Assembly (NCBI RefSeq): GCF_047250385.1
Contig: NZ_JBLBVM010000047.1
Location: 75,206 to 139,205, forward strand
From: Glaciecola sp047250385
Lineage (GTDB): Bacteria; Pseudomonadota; Gammaproteobacteria; Enterobacterales; Alteromonadaceae
DNA: 64,000 bases
Reading direction: 5' to 3'
In this document: in pieces, positions 27,728 through 37,309 of the stretch
Position numbering within the stretch: the stretch's first letter is position 1
How the letters are laid out: the number at the start of each line of letters is the position of its first letter
Notes under the pieces: generated by a model
Told to the model about the DNA's origin: nothing
The model's input: the letters and a program-made list of their open reading frames with translations, nothing else
The model's database searches: none
Made by a program: the position numbers and the translations under genes

Positions 27728-28893
27728 TATTTGCCCTCCGCAGCAGCAACAACTTTAAGTGCGGCATCAGTCAAAGACTCTGCAGCAATGATATCTAAAC
27801 CAGAACCCGCAAGTACTTCGCGACCTAGTTCAGCATTTGTTCCTTCAAGACGAACAACAACTGGTACGTTTACACCAACTTCTTTAACCGCACCGATAAT
27901 ACCTTCTGCAATCATATCGCAACGTACGATACCGCCGAAGATGTTAACGAGTACTGCTTTAACGTTATCGTCTGATAAAATGATCTTGAATGCTTCAGCA
28001 ACACGCTCTTTCGTTGCACCGCCCCCAACATCAAGGAAGTTAGCTGGGCTACCGCCGTGCAAGTTAACAATATCCATTGTTCCCATTGCTAGACCTGCGC
28101 CGTTAACCATGCAACCAACATTGCCATCAAGAGCAACGTAGTTTAATTCAAATTTAGCAGCATGAGCTTCACGCGCATCTTCTTGAGTAGGGTCGTTCAT
28201 ATCACGAACTTTTGGCTGGCGATATAGAGCGTTACCATCAACACCTAGTTTTGCGTCAAGGCAATGCAAATCGCCGTCTGCTTTGATAACTAGAGGGTTG
28301 ATTTCGATAAGTGCTAAATCTAGTTCTTCAAACATCTTCGCTAAACCCATGAAGATAGTTGTGAATTGACGAATTTGAACACCTTTCAAACCAAGTTTAA
28401 ACGCGATTTCACGCGCTTGGTATGGCTGTGCGCCAACTAATGGGTCAACTTCAGCTTTTAGAATCTTTTCAGGTGTTTCTTCTGCAACAGTTTCGATTTC
28501 AACACCACCTTCTGTAGATGCCATGAAAACAATTCTGCGAGACGTTCTGTCTACAACCGCGCCAAGATACAACTCTTGAGCGATATCAGTACAAGTTTCA
28601 ACAAGAATTTGGCTAACGGGTTGGCCAGCAGCGTCTGTTTGATAAGTTACTAAGTTTTTACCAAGCCAGTTTTCAGCAAAAGCTCTTATGTCGGCTTTAT
28701 CTTTAACTAGTTTTACGCCGCCCGCTTTACCGCGACCTCCAGCGTGTACTTGACATTTAACTACCCACTCAGAACCGCCAATGCGGTCTGCTGCTTCAAC
28801 AGCAGCTTGAGGAGTCTCAGCAGCGTATCCTTCAGATACTGGCAAACCGTATTCTTTGAATAACTGTTTGCCTTGGTATTCATGCAAATTCAT
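27727..28893 (-). CDS. sucC: Succinyl-CoA synthetase, beta subunit
   Basis: A 388-residue beta subunit, the same length as the E. coli protein. It has an ATP-grasp domain (MNLHEYQGKQLFKEYGLPV at the start, WVVKCQVHAGGRGKAGGVKL) and the C-terminal CoA-ligase domain (VNIFGGIVRCD). It forms the heterotetramer with SucD that makes ATP or GTP from succinyl-CoA. It is separated from sucB by 172 bases containing a perfect hairpin, so it may also be transcribed from an internal promoter. Confidence 0.98.
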   Translation of the reverse strand: MNLHEYQGKQLFKEYGLPVSEGYAAETPQAAVEAADRIGGSEWVVKCQVHAGGRGKAGGVKLVKDKADIRAFAENWLGKNLVTYQTDAAGQPVSQILVETCTDIAQELYLGAVVDRTSRRIVFMASTEGGVEIETVAEETPEKILKAEVDPLVGAQPYQAREIAFKLGLKGVQIRQFTTIFMGLAKMFEELDLALIEINPLVIKADGDLHCLDAKLGVDGNALYRQPKVRDMNDPTQEDAREAHAAKFELNYVALDGNVGCMVNGAGLAMGTMDIVNLHGGSPANFLDVGGGATKERVAEAFKIILSDDNVKAVLVNIFGGIVRCDMIAEGIIGAVKEVGVNVPVVVRLEGTNAELGREVLAGSGLDIIAAESLTDAALKVVAAAEGK

Positions 28894-29006
28894 GTTGATT
28901 TATCCGATTTTATTTAATAGAAAAGCCGCCGATTGTTCCTCAAAAAAGTACTTAGGGCGACTTGATTTTATCTCGCTAAGTTTATCATAAACTCAGCTAT
29001 ATCATA

Positions 29007-29027
29007 GGTGATAACATTGTTATCACC
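29007..29027. repeat. Perfect inverted repeat in the sucB-sucC gap
   Basis: GGTGATAAC-ATT-GTTATCACC, a 9-base-pair perfect arm with a 3-base loop. In the direction of the suc genes it is not followed by a T-run, so it does not look like a terminator for sucB. It may be an operator or an mRNA hairpin setting the ratio of sucAB to sucCD. Confidence 0.55.
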
Positions 29028-29065
29028 CTTGTTTCTTACGAATGACCCGATTGTTAACTTAATAT

Positions 29066-30577
29066 TTACACATCAAGTAACAAACGTGTCGGATCTTCTA
29101 ACATTTCTTTAACAGTTACCAAGAATCCAACCGATTCTTTACCGTCAATGATTCGGTGATCGTATGATAAAGCTAAGTACATCATTGGTAAAATTTCAAC
29201 TTTACCATTTACCGCCATAGGTCGGTCTTGGATTTTATGCATCCCCAAAATCGCACTTTGCGGTGGATTAATGATTGGAGTAGACATCAAAGAACCGAAA
29301 ACACCACCATTAGTAATGGTAAAGTTACCGCCCTGAAGATCTGACATTGCTAGCTTTCCATCACGACCTTTAAGCGCAAGCTCTTTAATACCTTTTTCGA
29401 CGCCCGCCATACCCAATGTGTCGGTATCGCGCAAGATTGGGGTAACTAGACCACGAGGCGTAGAGACAGCAATAGAGATGTCGAAATAGTTATGGTAACA
29501 AATATCATCACCGTCTAATGAAGCATTAACTTCAGGGAAACGTTTTAACGCTTCTGTCACTGCTTTCACATAAAATGACATAAAGCCTAAACGAATACCA
29601 TGACGCTTCTCAAAGCTTTCTTGATACTGCTTACGCAAATCCATAATTGGCTTCATGTTAACTTCATTGAAAGTAGTTAACATCGCAGTTGAGTTTTTCG
29701 CTTCTAGCAAACGGTTCGCAATTGTTTTACGCAAGCGGGTCATTGGCACGCGTTTTTCAGTACGCTCGCCTGCTGCTACAGAAGGTGCTTCACTAGAGCT
29801 AGCAGAGGCAGCTGGCGCAGCAGCTGGTGCTTTCAGATGTTTTTCAACATCCTCTTTAGTGATACGACCGCCCTTACCAGAGCCAGTTACTTTGCTTGCA
29901 TCTAGACCTTTTTCCGCAAGAAGTCTTCGCACTGATGGGCTTAGCGCATCTGAATCGTTACTTTCGTCGCTTGCTTCTTCACTTGCCGCAGCAGGTGCAG
30001 AGCTAGCTTCACCAGCACCTTCCACGAAGTTTGCAATAACAGCTTCCGCTAATACTGTTTCGCCTTCTTGAGCTAGGATATCAGACAGAGAACCATCAGC
30101 AGGCGCAACAACTTCTAGCACTACTTTATCTGTTTCGATATCAACTAAATTTTGGTCTCTTTTTACTTGTTCACCAGGTTGAACATGCCAAGTGGCAATT
30201 GTTGCGTCTGCAACTGATTCAGGAAGAACAGGTACTTTAATTTCTGATTTAGCGCCAGATGGAGCTGACGTTGAAGCTGAAGCTGGTGCTTCTGACGTCG
30301 CCGCAGAATCTGAGGAAGCGCTTTCTTTTTTCGCAGAACCGCCCTCTTCTACTTTCCCAATGACTTGCTCACCTAAAACCGTATCACCTTCGGCATGTAT
30401 GATTTCTGATAAGACGCCGTCTTCTGGTGCTACTACTTCCAATACTACTTTGTCAGTCTCAATATCAACAAGATTCTGATCTCGTGTGACTGTTTCACCA
30501 GCTTTAACATGCCAAGTTGCTATCGTTGCATCGGCTACTGATTCGGGTAATACGGGAACTTTTATTTCAATTGTCAT
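29066..30577 (-). CDS. sucB: 2-oxoglutarate dehydrogenase E2 (dihydrolipoyl succinyltransferase), two lipoyl domains
   Basis: A 503-residue E2 core of the 2-oxoglutarate dehydrogenase complex. Two almost identical lipoyl domains are present (residues ~1-78 and ~112-190), each with the lipoylated lysine in IETDKVVLEV (Lys43 and Lys151). They are joined by an Ala/Ser-rich linker. The peripheral-subunit-binding domain (SPSVRRLLAEKGLD) and the acyltransferase domain (ending SYDHRIIDGKESVGFL with the catalytic His/Asp) follow. The E. coli protein has about 405 residues and one lipoyl domain, so this is the longer form. It lies 9 bases after sucA with AAGGAA before its ATG. Confidence 0.97.
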   Translation of the reverse strand: MTIEIKVPVLPESVADATIATWHVKAGETVTRDQNLVDIETDKVVLEVVAPEDGVLSEIIHAEGDTVLGEQVIGKVEEGGSAKKESASSDSAATSEAPASASTSAPSGAKSEIKVPVLPESVADATIATWHVQPGEQVKRDQNLVDIETDKVVLEVVAPADGSLSDILAQEGETVLAEAVIANFVEGAGEASSAPAAASEEASDESNDSDALSPSVRRLLAEKGLDASKVTGSGKGGRITKEDVEKHLKAPAAAPAASASSSEAPSVAAGERTEKRVPMTRLRKTIANRLLEAKNSTAMLTTFNEVNMKPIMDLRKQYQESFEKRHGIRLGFMSFYVKAVTEALKRFPEVNASLDGDDICYHNYFDISIAVSTPRGLVTPILRDTDTLGMAGVEKGIKELALKGRDGKLAMSDLQGGNFTITNGGVFGSLMSTPIINPPQSAILGMHKIQDRPMAVNGKVEILPMMYLALSYDHRIIDGKESVGFLVTVKEMLEDPTRLLLDV

Positions 30578-30586
30578 CTGGGTTCC

Positions 30587-33415
30587 TTAGTTTAGTGTAA
30601 GTGCGTCTTCAACCAACGCTTTTTGTTGTTGATTGTGTACTGAGACATAGCCAACTGCAGGTGACGCCGAAGCATTTCGACCTGCATAAGTTAAATTTGA
30701 TCCTTTCGGAATAGACTGCCAGAAATGATGCTGGCTACAATACCAAGCGCCTTGGTTTTGTGGCTCTTCTTGACACCAAACCCAGTCAGTTACGTGTTCA
30801 TATCTAGCCATTATAGCCTTGAACTCTTCCTGCGGGAAAGGATACAACTGTTCTAAACGAATAATTGCCACATCTGTTTGTTCATTTTTGCGACGTTGAT
30901 CGAGCAGGTCGTAATAAACCTTTCCTGAACACATCACAACGCGCTTAACCCCTTTAGGGTCAATTTCGTCAATTTCATCAATGACATTGTGGAATACACC
31001 GGCCGCTAACTCTTCCATCGAAGAAACAGCTAACGGGTGACGTAACAATGACTTTGGTGACATTACAATCAATGGACGACGCATTGGTCGAACAGATTGT
31101 CTGCGCAGCATATTGTATACCTGAGCCGGAGTGGATGGTACACAAACTTGCCAGTTGTGATCAGCACACATTTGCAAGAAACGCTCTAATCGAGCAGAAC
31201 TGTGCTCTGGTCCCTGTCCCTCATAACCATGCGGCAATAACATTGTTAAACCGCACAAACGGCCCCATTTTGCTTCACCTGATGATAAGAACTGATCAAA
31301 TACCACTTGTGCGCCATTTGCGAAGTCACCGAATTGGGCTTCCCAAATAGTTAAGCAAGATGGCTCTGCCGTTGCGTAACCATATTCAAAGGCCATAACC
31401 GCCTCTTCTGACAAGACCGAATCATATATTTCAATGCGACCTTGATCAGACGATATATTTTGCAATGGCAAATAAGATGTTCCATCTTCTTGATTATGCA
31501 ATACCGCATGACGATGGAAGAACGTTCCACGACCTGAATCTTGACCGGTCATTCTAATATTTGTTTTATCGGCTAGAATACTCGCGTAAGCTAAGTTTTC
31601 AGCCATACCCCAATCAAGCTGTTTCTCGCCTTCAACCATTGCTTTACGGTCTAAATAAAGTTTATTTACACGAGATTGTAAGCGGTGACTTTCAGGGTAA
31701 GTAATTAATGCTTCACCTAATTCTTTCAGTTTTTCAACGGGCAAACTACCGTCATACTCTACATCCCAGTCATGTCCAATGTATGGTGACCAGTCAACTG
31801 AATGCTCTGTCATTGGTCTCCATTCTTCAACAACACATGCACCATGATCTAGCGCAGCCCGGTACTCTGTCATCAACTTGTCGACTTCATGCTTTTCAAT
31901 CGAGCCTTCGGCAATTAACTGATTAGCATATATTTCACGTGGTACAGGATGCTTTTTAATCTTTTGATACATTAATGGCTGAGTTGCATTAGGCTCGTCA
32001 GCTTCGTTATGGCCGTGGCGGCGATAACAAACCAAATCGATAACAACATCGCGTTTGAATTTATTACGATAATCAAGAGCCAATTGAGTGACGAACATGA
32101 CCGCTTCTGGGTCATCGGCATTCACATGGAAAATAGGTGCTTGAACCATCTTGGCAATATCTGTGCAGTATTGAGTAGAGCGCGTATCTTCAGTCTTCGA
32201 TGTGGTAAATCCAACTTGGTTGTTGATTACAATTCGAACCGTACCACCCACTTTAAAGCCGCGAGTTTGCGACATATTAAAGGTTTCTTGCACAACGCCT
32301 TGGCCAGCTATTGCTGAATCGCCGTGGATCGTAATTGGAAGTACGGCGGAACCATCTTCGCAGTTTCGTCTCTGTAGACGCGCTCTTACTGAACCGATGA
32401 CTACCGGGTTTACGATTTCCAAATGCGATGGATTGAAAGCCAATGCTAAATGTACATTACCACCAGGAGTTGCAAAGTCAGAAGAGAAACCAGCGTGATA
32501 TTTAACATCGCCTGCACCTAAACTATCATCGTGCTTACCGGCAAACTCATCAAATAAGACTGAAGGGTTTTTACCCAGAACGTTAACTAGGACATTCAAT
32601 CTTCCGCGGTGAGCCATACCAATAACTACTTCTTTGGTACCAGCGACACCAGCAGCACTAATTAAGCCCTTCAGCATTGGCACCAAAGAATCGCCACCTT
32701 CCAGTGAGAATCGTTTCGCACCGGTAAATTTAGAACCTAGGTATTTTTCCATGCCATCAGCAGCAATTAGCCCTTTGAGAATAGACACTTTCTCATCGCG
32801 GCCAATTACAGGTTTTGCTTCTACTGATTCAATGCGCTGTTGCAACCAGCGTTTCTGCTCTGTATCAGTAATGTGCATGTATTCTGAACCAATCGAACCA
32901 CAGTAGGTACGATTGAGTGATTTAAACAAATCACCTAACGCCATTTTATCAGTGTCAACTGCATAAGAGCCAAGGTTGAATATGGCGTCAAAGTCACTTT
33001 CTGATAAATTATGATGAGAAAGCTCTAAATCACGAACTCTCTCTTGCTTCCATAAATTTAATGGATCTAGGTTGGCATGCTGATGGCCACGAAAACGGTA
33101 AGCATTGATTAACTGCAATACTTTTATTTGTCGCTCATCACTTTGAACATCGCCAGAACTCGCAGAAGCACCAGAACTAAATCTTGCCGCAGGCCCTAAA
33201 GAGGCCATTTGTTTGAAGTCCGCCCTAATTTGCGTGTGGTTGGCTTCAACTTCTACACCATCAACTTTTGGTAGAGCGTCGAATGTGACTTTCCAGTTTT
33301 CTGGGACACTTTGTGGATCTTCAAGGTAAGCTTCATACATATCTTCTATGTAAGCGGTATTACCTCCCGCCATGTGGGATGAATCCCACCATGCTTTCAT
33401 CACGCTATCTTGCAT
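30587..33415 (-). CDS. sucA: 2-oxoglutarate dehydrogenase E1 component
   Basis: A 942-residue thiamine diphosphate enzyme decarboxylating 2-oxoglutarate in the TCA cycle. It starts MQDSVMKAWWDSSHMAGGNTAYIEDMYEAY (E2-interacting N-terminal region). It contains GMAHRGRLNVLVNVLGK and the HGDSAIAGQGVVQETFNM segment typical of OdhA/SucA. Length agrees with the family (~933). It is the first gene of sucABCD and lies downstream of sdhB beyond a terminator-like hairpin. Confidence 0.98.
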   Translation of the reverse strand: MQDSVMKAWWDSSHMAGGNTAYIEDMYEAYLEDPQSVPENWKVTFDALPKVDGVEVEANHTQIRADFKQMASLGPAARFSSGASASSGDVQSDERQIKVLQLINAYRFRGHQHANLDPLNLWKQERVRDLELSHHNLSESDFDAIFNLGSYAVDTDKMALGDLFKSLNRTYCGSIGSEYMHITDTEQKRWLQQRIESVEAKPVIGRDEKVSILKGLIAADGMEKYLGSKFTGAKRFSLEGGDSLVPMLKGLISAAGVAGTKEVVIGMAHRGRLNVLVNVLGKNPSVLFDEFAGKHDDSLGAGDVKYHAGFSSDFATPGGNVHLALAFNPSHLEIVNPVVIGSVRARLQRRNCEDGSAVLPITIHGDSAIAGQGVVQETFNMSQTRGFKVGGTVRIVINNQVGFTTSKTEDTRSTQYCTDIAKMVQAPIFHVNADDPEAVMFVTQLALDYRNKFKRDVVIDLVCYRRHGHNEADEPNATQPLMYQKIKKHPVPREIYANQLIAEGSIEKHEVDKLMTEYRAALDHGACVVEEWRPMTEHSVDWSPYIGHDWDVEYDGSLPVEKLKELGEALITYPESHRLQSRVNKLYLDRKAMVEGEKQLDWGMAENLAYASILADKTNIRMTGQDSGRGTFFHRHAVLHNQEDGTSYLPLQNISSDQGRIEIYDSVLSEEAVMAFEYGYATAEPSCLTIWEAQFGDFANGAQVVFDQFLSSGEAKWGRLCGLTMLLPHGYEGQGPEHSSARLERFLQMCADHNWQVCVPSTPAQVYNMLRRQSVRPMRRPLIVMSPKSLLRHPLAVSSMEELAAGVFHNVIDEIDEIDPKGVKRVVMCSGKVYYDLLDQRRKNEQTDVAIIRLEQLYPFPQEEFKAIMARYEHVTDWVWCQEEPQNQGAWYCSQHHFWQSIPKGSNLTYAGRNASASPAVGYVSVHNQQQKALVEDALTLN

Positions 33416-33610
33416 TCTTAAGCCTTGATATAAAAAGTTAAGTGTATTGTATTCTAAGTAGATTCTTTTTGTAAATTATGTATTGCATGTTTGCAAGGAT
33501 ATATACGACTATAATGGTATATCACACCATATATAACACCCCATTTAGAAAAAACTTAAATATTTTCTTCATTTTATTCTTTTGAAGCTAGTTTTGCATT
33601 TAGTTTATTT

Positions 33611-33650
33611 TAGATAAAAAAATAGCCATCCTTCTCAGGACGGCTATTTA
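33611..33650 (-). terminator. Terminator or attenuator between sdhB and sucA
   Basis: AATAGCCATCC-TTCTCA-GGACGGCTATT forms an 11-base-pair stem with one mismatch. In minus orientation it is followed by T-rich sequence (plus-strand TAAAAAAA 33614-33621). It ends sdhCDAB and may allow partial readthrough into sucABCD, an arrangement known in enteric bacteria. Confidence 0.75.
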
Positions 33651-33686
33651 GCATTCAATTTTGCCCGCTTAACAGGCAACGAGGCA

Positions 33687-34397
33687 CTAAACAGCCCGTT
33701 GTAATAACATCGATTTGATTTGGCCAATCGCTTTTGTTGGGTTTAGCCCTTTTGGACAAACACTAACGCAATTCATTATGCCATGGCAACGGAAAACACT
33801 AAATGCATCATCCAAGTCACTCAAACGTTCATCTGTAGCTGTATCACGAGAATCGATTAAGAAACGATACGCGTGCAACAAACCGGCAGGACCAATGAAC
33901 TTATCTGGGTTCCACCAAAACGATGGGCAAGATGAAGAACAACATGCGCATAAAATACATTCATACAGGCCATCTAACTTTGCTCTGTCTTCTTGTGATT
34001 GTAAATGTTCTCTTGCTGGCGGCTGCTTATCGTCGTTTATTAAGAAAGGCTTAATTTTCTCGTATTGCGTGTAAAATTGAGTTAAATCAACTACTAAGTC
34101 GCGCACTACAGGCATTCCCGGCAGTGGACGAACAACAATTTTTCCCTTACCTAAAGAAGACAATGGCGTAATACACGCAAGGCCATTCTTTCCGTTCATG
34201 TTCATACCATCAGAACCACACACGCCTTCACGACATGAGCGACGGAATGATAAAGTAGGGTCAGTTTCTTTCAATGCAATCAAAGCATCAAGCACCATCA
34301 TATCTTGGCCTTCTTCGACCTCCAATTGATAGTCTTGCATCTTAGGTGCATTATCTACGTCTGGGTTATATCGATAAATCGAAATATCTAACATCAT
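33687..34397 (-). CDS. sdhB: Succinate dehydrogenase iron-sulfur subunit
   Basis: A 236-residue subunit that relays electrons from SdhA to quinone. The [2Fe-2S] ligands are in SCREGVCGSDGMNMNGKNGLAC. The two other clusters use CILCACCSSSCPSFWW and CHGIMNCVSVCPKGLNPTKAI. Length is close to the E. coli subunit (238). ATGATG at 34397/34394 gives two possible starts with AGGA upstream. It is 14 bases after sdhA. Confidence 0.98.
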   Translation of the reverse strand: MMLDISIYRYNPDVDNAPKMQDYQLEVEEGQDMMVLDALIALKETDPTLSFRRSCREGVCGSDGMNMNGKNGLACITPLSSLGKGKIVVRPLPGMPVVRDLVVDLTQFYTQYEKIKPFLINDDKQPPAREHLQSQEDRAKLDGLYECILCACCSSSCPSFWWNPDKFIGPAGLLHAYRFLIDSRDTATDERLSDLDDAFSVFRCHGIMNCVSVCPKGLNPTKAIGQIKSMLLQRAV

Positions 34398-34411
34398 AAT
34401 GATAAGTCCTA

Positions 34412-36184
34412 TTAGTACGAACGTACTTTTGGTGGAAACGCTTCTCTGAGCTTCGGAGCCATATTGACTTCACGACGGCGCATAGATTCAGATTCCGGCA
34501 AGTACACACTGTGACACAACCAATTTTCATCGTCTCTTTCTGGGTAGTCGAAACGACTGTGTGCACCACGACTCTCTGTTCTAAAGTTTGCTGCAACAGC
34601 GGTGCTATATGCAGTTTCCATTAGATTGTCTAACTCTAAGCACTCAATACGCTGAGTGTTAAAGTCAGAGCTCTTGTCGTCCAAACGTGCATTTTGCAGG
34701 CGTTCACGAATTTCTTTCAGTTCTTTAAGACCTTCGGCCATTGAATCACCTTCACGGAATACCGAGAAGTTCAACTGCATACAAGTCTGCATGTCTTTCT
34801 TAATTTGAACTGGGTCTTCACCCTTACCTTTTTCAGAGCTTTCCCAACGATTGAAACGGGCCATCGTTGCTTCAAGATCTGACTCTGAGGCATCGCTTTG
34901 CACGTCGATTTCATCTAAGCTCTTGCCAAGGTGTAGGCCTGTTGCACGACCAAAAACAACCAAATCTAGCAGAGAGTTGCCGCCTAAACGGTTAGCACCA
35001 TGTACTGATACACAAGCTATTTCACCACAAGCGAACAAACCATCAACTTTCGTTTCATTACCATCAATATCGATATTAATAACTTGTCCATCAACATTTG
35101 TAGGTATACCACCCATCATATAGTGACAAGTTGGAATAACTGGAATGGGTTCTTTCACCGGGTCAACGTGGGCGAATGTGCGTGATAACTCAAGAATACC
35201 TGGTAAGCGGGATTCAAGAACATCTTTACCAAGATGATCAAGTTTCAGCTTCAAGTGTGGACCCCAAGGACCGTCACAACCGCGACCTTCGCGAATCTCT
35301 GTCATCATTGAACGAGCAACAACGTCACGACCTGCTAAGTCTTTCGCGTTTGGCGCATAACGTTCCATGAAACGTTCGCCGTCTTTATTTAATAAGTAAC
35401 CGCCCTCACCTCGACAACCTTCAGTTACAAGCGTACCTGCACCTGCAATACCTGTCGGGTGGAACTGCCACATTTCCATATCTTGCAATGGCACACCAGC
35501 ACGAAGTGCCATACCAACGCCATCACCTGTATTGATATGAGCATTTGTAGTTGATGCATAAATACGACCTGCACCACCGGTAGCTAGTACGACAGCTTTT
35601 GATTTAAAGTAAACCACTTCACCAGTTTCAATATCGATAGCTGTACAACCTACCACTTGACCCTGTTGGTTTTTCACTAAATCTAGCGCGTACCATTCGC
35701 TGAATACTTTTGTACGATTTTTAACATTTTGTTGATACAACAAGTGCAATAAGGCATGACCTGTTCTATCTGCAGCGGCAGCGGTTCTTGCCGCTTGCTC
35801 ACCACCAAAATTCTTTGACTGACCACCGAATGGACGCTGATACACTTTACCTTCTTCAGTACGAGAGAAAGGTAAGCCCATATTTTCCATTTCGATAATC
35901 GCTTCTGGACCTGTTTTACACATGTATTCAATGGCTTCTTGATCACCAATATAGTCTGACCCTTTCACGGTGTCATACATGTGCCATTCCCAGTTATCTT
36001 CATGTGAATTACCTAGCGCAACGGTAATACCACCTTGTGCAGATACCGTATGAGAACGGGTTGGAAATACTTTTGATAATAATGCGCATGACTTTCCAGA
36101 TTCTGAAATCTGCAAAGCTGCTCGCATCCCAGCGCCGCCAGCGCCGATTACTACCGCGTCAAACTCATGAACGGGTAAACTCAT
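34412..36184 (-). CDS. sdhA: Succinate dehydrogenase flavoprotein subunit
   Basis: A 590-residue subunit that oxidises succinate to fumarate. The start at 36184 (MSLPVHEFDAVVIGAGGAGMRAAL) matches the E. coli N-terminus; a GTG 9 bases further upstream is in frame but less likely. FAD is attached at the histidine in SHTVSAQGG. The active site lies around HPTGIAGAGTLVTEGCRGEGG. It is the third gene of sdhCDAB, its start overlapping the region of the sdhD stop. Confidence 0.98.
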   Translation of the reverse strand: MSLPVHEFDAVVIGAGGAGMRAALQISESGKSCALLSKVFPTRSHTVSAQGGITVALGNSHEDNWEWHMYDTVKGSDYIGDQEAIEYMCKTGPEAIIEMENMGLPFSRTEEGKVYQRPFGGQSKNFGGEQAARTAAAADRTGHALLHLLYQQNVKNRTKVFSEWYALDLVKNQQGQVVGCTAIDIETGEVVYFKSKAVVLATGGAGRIYASTTNAHINTGDGVGMALRAGVPLQDMEMWQFHPTGIAGAGTLVTEGCRGEGGYLLNKDGERFMERYAPNAKDLAGRDVVARSMMTEIREGRGCDGPWGPHLKLKLDHLGKDVLESRLPGILELSRTFAHVDPVKEPIPVIPTCHYMMGGIPTNVDGQVINIDIDGNETKVDGLFACGEIACVSVHGANRLGGNSLLDLVVFGRATGLHLGKSLDEIDVQSDASESDLEATMARFNRWESSEKGKGEDPVQIKKDMQTCMQLNFSVFREGDSMAEGLKELKEIRERLQNARLDDKSSDFNTQRIECLELDNLMETAYSTAVAANFRTESRGAHSRFDYPERDDENWLCHSVYLPESESMRRREVNMAPKLREAFPPKVRSY

Positions 36185-36185
36185 A

Positions 36186-36533
36186 TTAAACACCCCATAA
36201 AACGAATAGACCTACTGCAACATACGCAAATGCAATAAGATTGAGAACAAATTGAAGACCGGCGCGTAAACCAGTTGGCTTGATGTAATCAGTTAACACC
36301 TGCCACAATCCTATACGCACATGAATCATGATTGAGATCAAAGCTGCGAGCGTAAATGCCTTCATGTAGATATTAGCAAAAAGACCCTGCCATACTTCAA
36401 AGCTAACAACAGGAGTTGTTAGGAAGAAATACACCATATAAAACGTGAAAGCAGTGATAATCGCTGCTGTTGCTCGTAAAGAAACGTAATCTTGAATGCC
36501 GTTTCTTTTAATTGATGCTTGATTCGTTACCAT
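36186..36533 (-). CDS. sdhD: Succinate dehydrogenase membrane anchor subunit
   Basis: A 115-residue cytochrome b556 anchor subunit with three membrane spans, the same length as E. coli SdhD. The start at 36533 (MVTNQASIKRNGIQDY) is chosen by homology; the ATG overlaps the sdhC stop (ATGGTAA). The heme-ligand histidine is in HVRIGLWQVLTDYI. It anchors SdhAB and forms the ubiquinone site. Confidence 0.95.
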   Translation of the reverse strand: MVTNQASIKRNGIQDYVSLRATAAIITAFTFYMVYFFLTTPVVSFEVWQGLFANIYMKAFTLAALISIMIHVRIGLWQVLTDYIKPTGLRAGLQFVLNLIAFAYVAVGLFVLWGV

Positions 36534-36901
36534 AATACAACTCCCAATACGATAGTTAACACCACCCATAGTCCCATTGCAGCGAGTGCACTGTTATTTC
36601 CTGAGTCAAGTTCTTCCCAATAGCCCATATCCATAATAACGTGCCTGATTCCACCGATAATGTGGTAAGACAGCGCTGATAAGGTACCTATTGAAATGAC
36701 TTTTCCGTACCAAGCGTCCATCATAGCTAAAACCGAATTATAACCATCGATTGAAGCAACTGAAGTAGCCCACGCATAAATAACAAATAGCAACGCGAAA
36801 AACATTGCCACGCCTGTCACACGGTGGAGAATTGACGAGATAGCTGCTGGTGGAAAGGTAATTGTATTAAGATCTAAATTTACCGGTCTTTGTTTCTTCA
36901 C
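36527..36901 (-). CDS. sdhC: Succinate dehydrogenase cytochrome b556 subunit
   Basis: A 124-residue membrane subunit with three spans. The motif SSILHRVTGVAMFF (quinone site Ser and Arg) and heme ligand region SYHIIGGIRHVIMDMGYWEE are clear. It is the first gene of the sdhCDAB operon and is divergent from gltA. Confidence 0.96.
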   Translation of the reverse strand: MKKQRPVNLDLNTITFPPAAISSILHRVTGVAMFFALLFVIYAWATSVASIDGYNSVLAMMDAWYGKVISIGTLSALSYHIIGGIRHVIMDMGYWEELDSGNNSALAAMGLWVVLTIVLGVVLW

Positions 36902-37309
36902 AATAATATGCCTGTCGTTCGTAGGTGATGCATAAAACTCGAAAGCTTATGCGATAACCTGAGTTGTGTGTTTTACTTTCTGAAGCGAATTAACGCCATT
37001 TATCTGTTAACAATTTGTGAATAATATATTGCTAAATTGAAATAAAATACTTTCCTTTAATTTAGCGGGTTTGAATATAACAATCCGCCTCGTAAATTAC
37101 AATTTTTAGTTGCATATTAAGCCTTTAGTCGTAAACATTTATTGATACTTAGTAAACTCGCTATAATTAAGGAATAATTATTAGACGAATGTGCATTTAA
37201 ATTGACTTATTACTCCAATACCAGTACAAATACCGGCACTTTTCTTAACGTTGTGAACAATTTGGTCGATTTCAACGTTATATTAGAGAACTAACGAGGA
37301 GAACATTAC
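36902..37309. other. 408-base divergent promoter region of sdhC and gltA
   Basis: Very A+T-rich gap that must carry control of both TCA transcription units. A candidate gltA promoter is TTATTG (37139-37144), 17 bases, TATAAT (37162-37167). GAGGAG precedes the gltA ATG. No long inverted repeat or RNA gene seen. Confidence 0.5.
37139..37167 (+). promoter_or_regulatory. Candidate sigma-70 promoter of gltA
   Basis: A perfect TATAAT -10 at 37162-37167 with TTATTG at 17-base spacing as a weak -35. It lies about 140 bases before the gltA ATG. Confidence 0.4.

Noticed and set aside
29655..30071. 138-codon frame antisense to sucB, and similar long antisense frames in sucC, sucA and the pullulanase gene
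   Set aside because: They are opposite well-conserved genes and rich in Ser/Pro/Ala as expected from reading the complement of biased codons.
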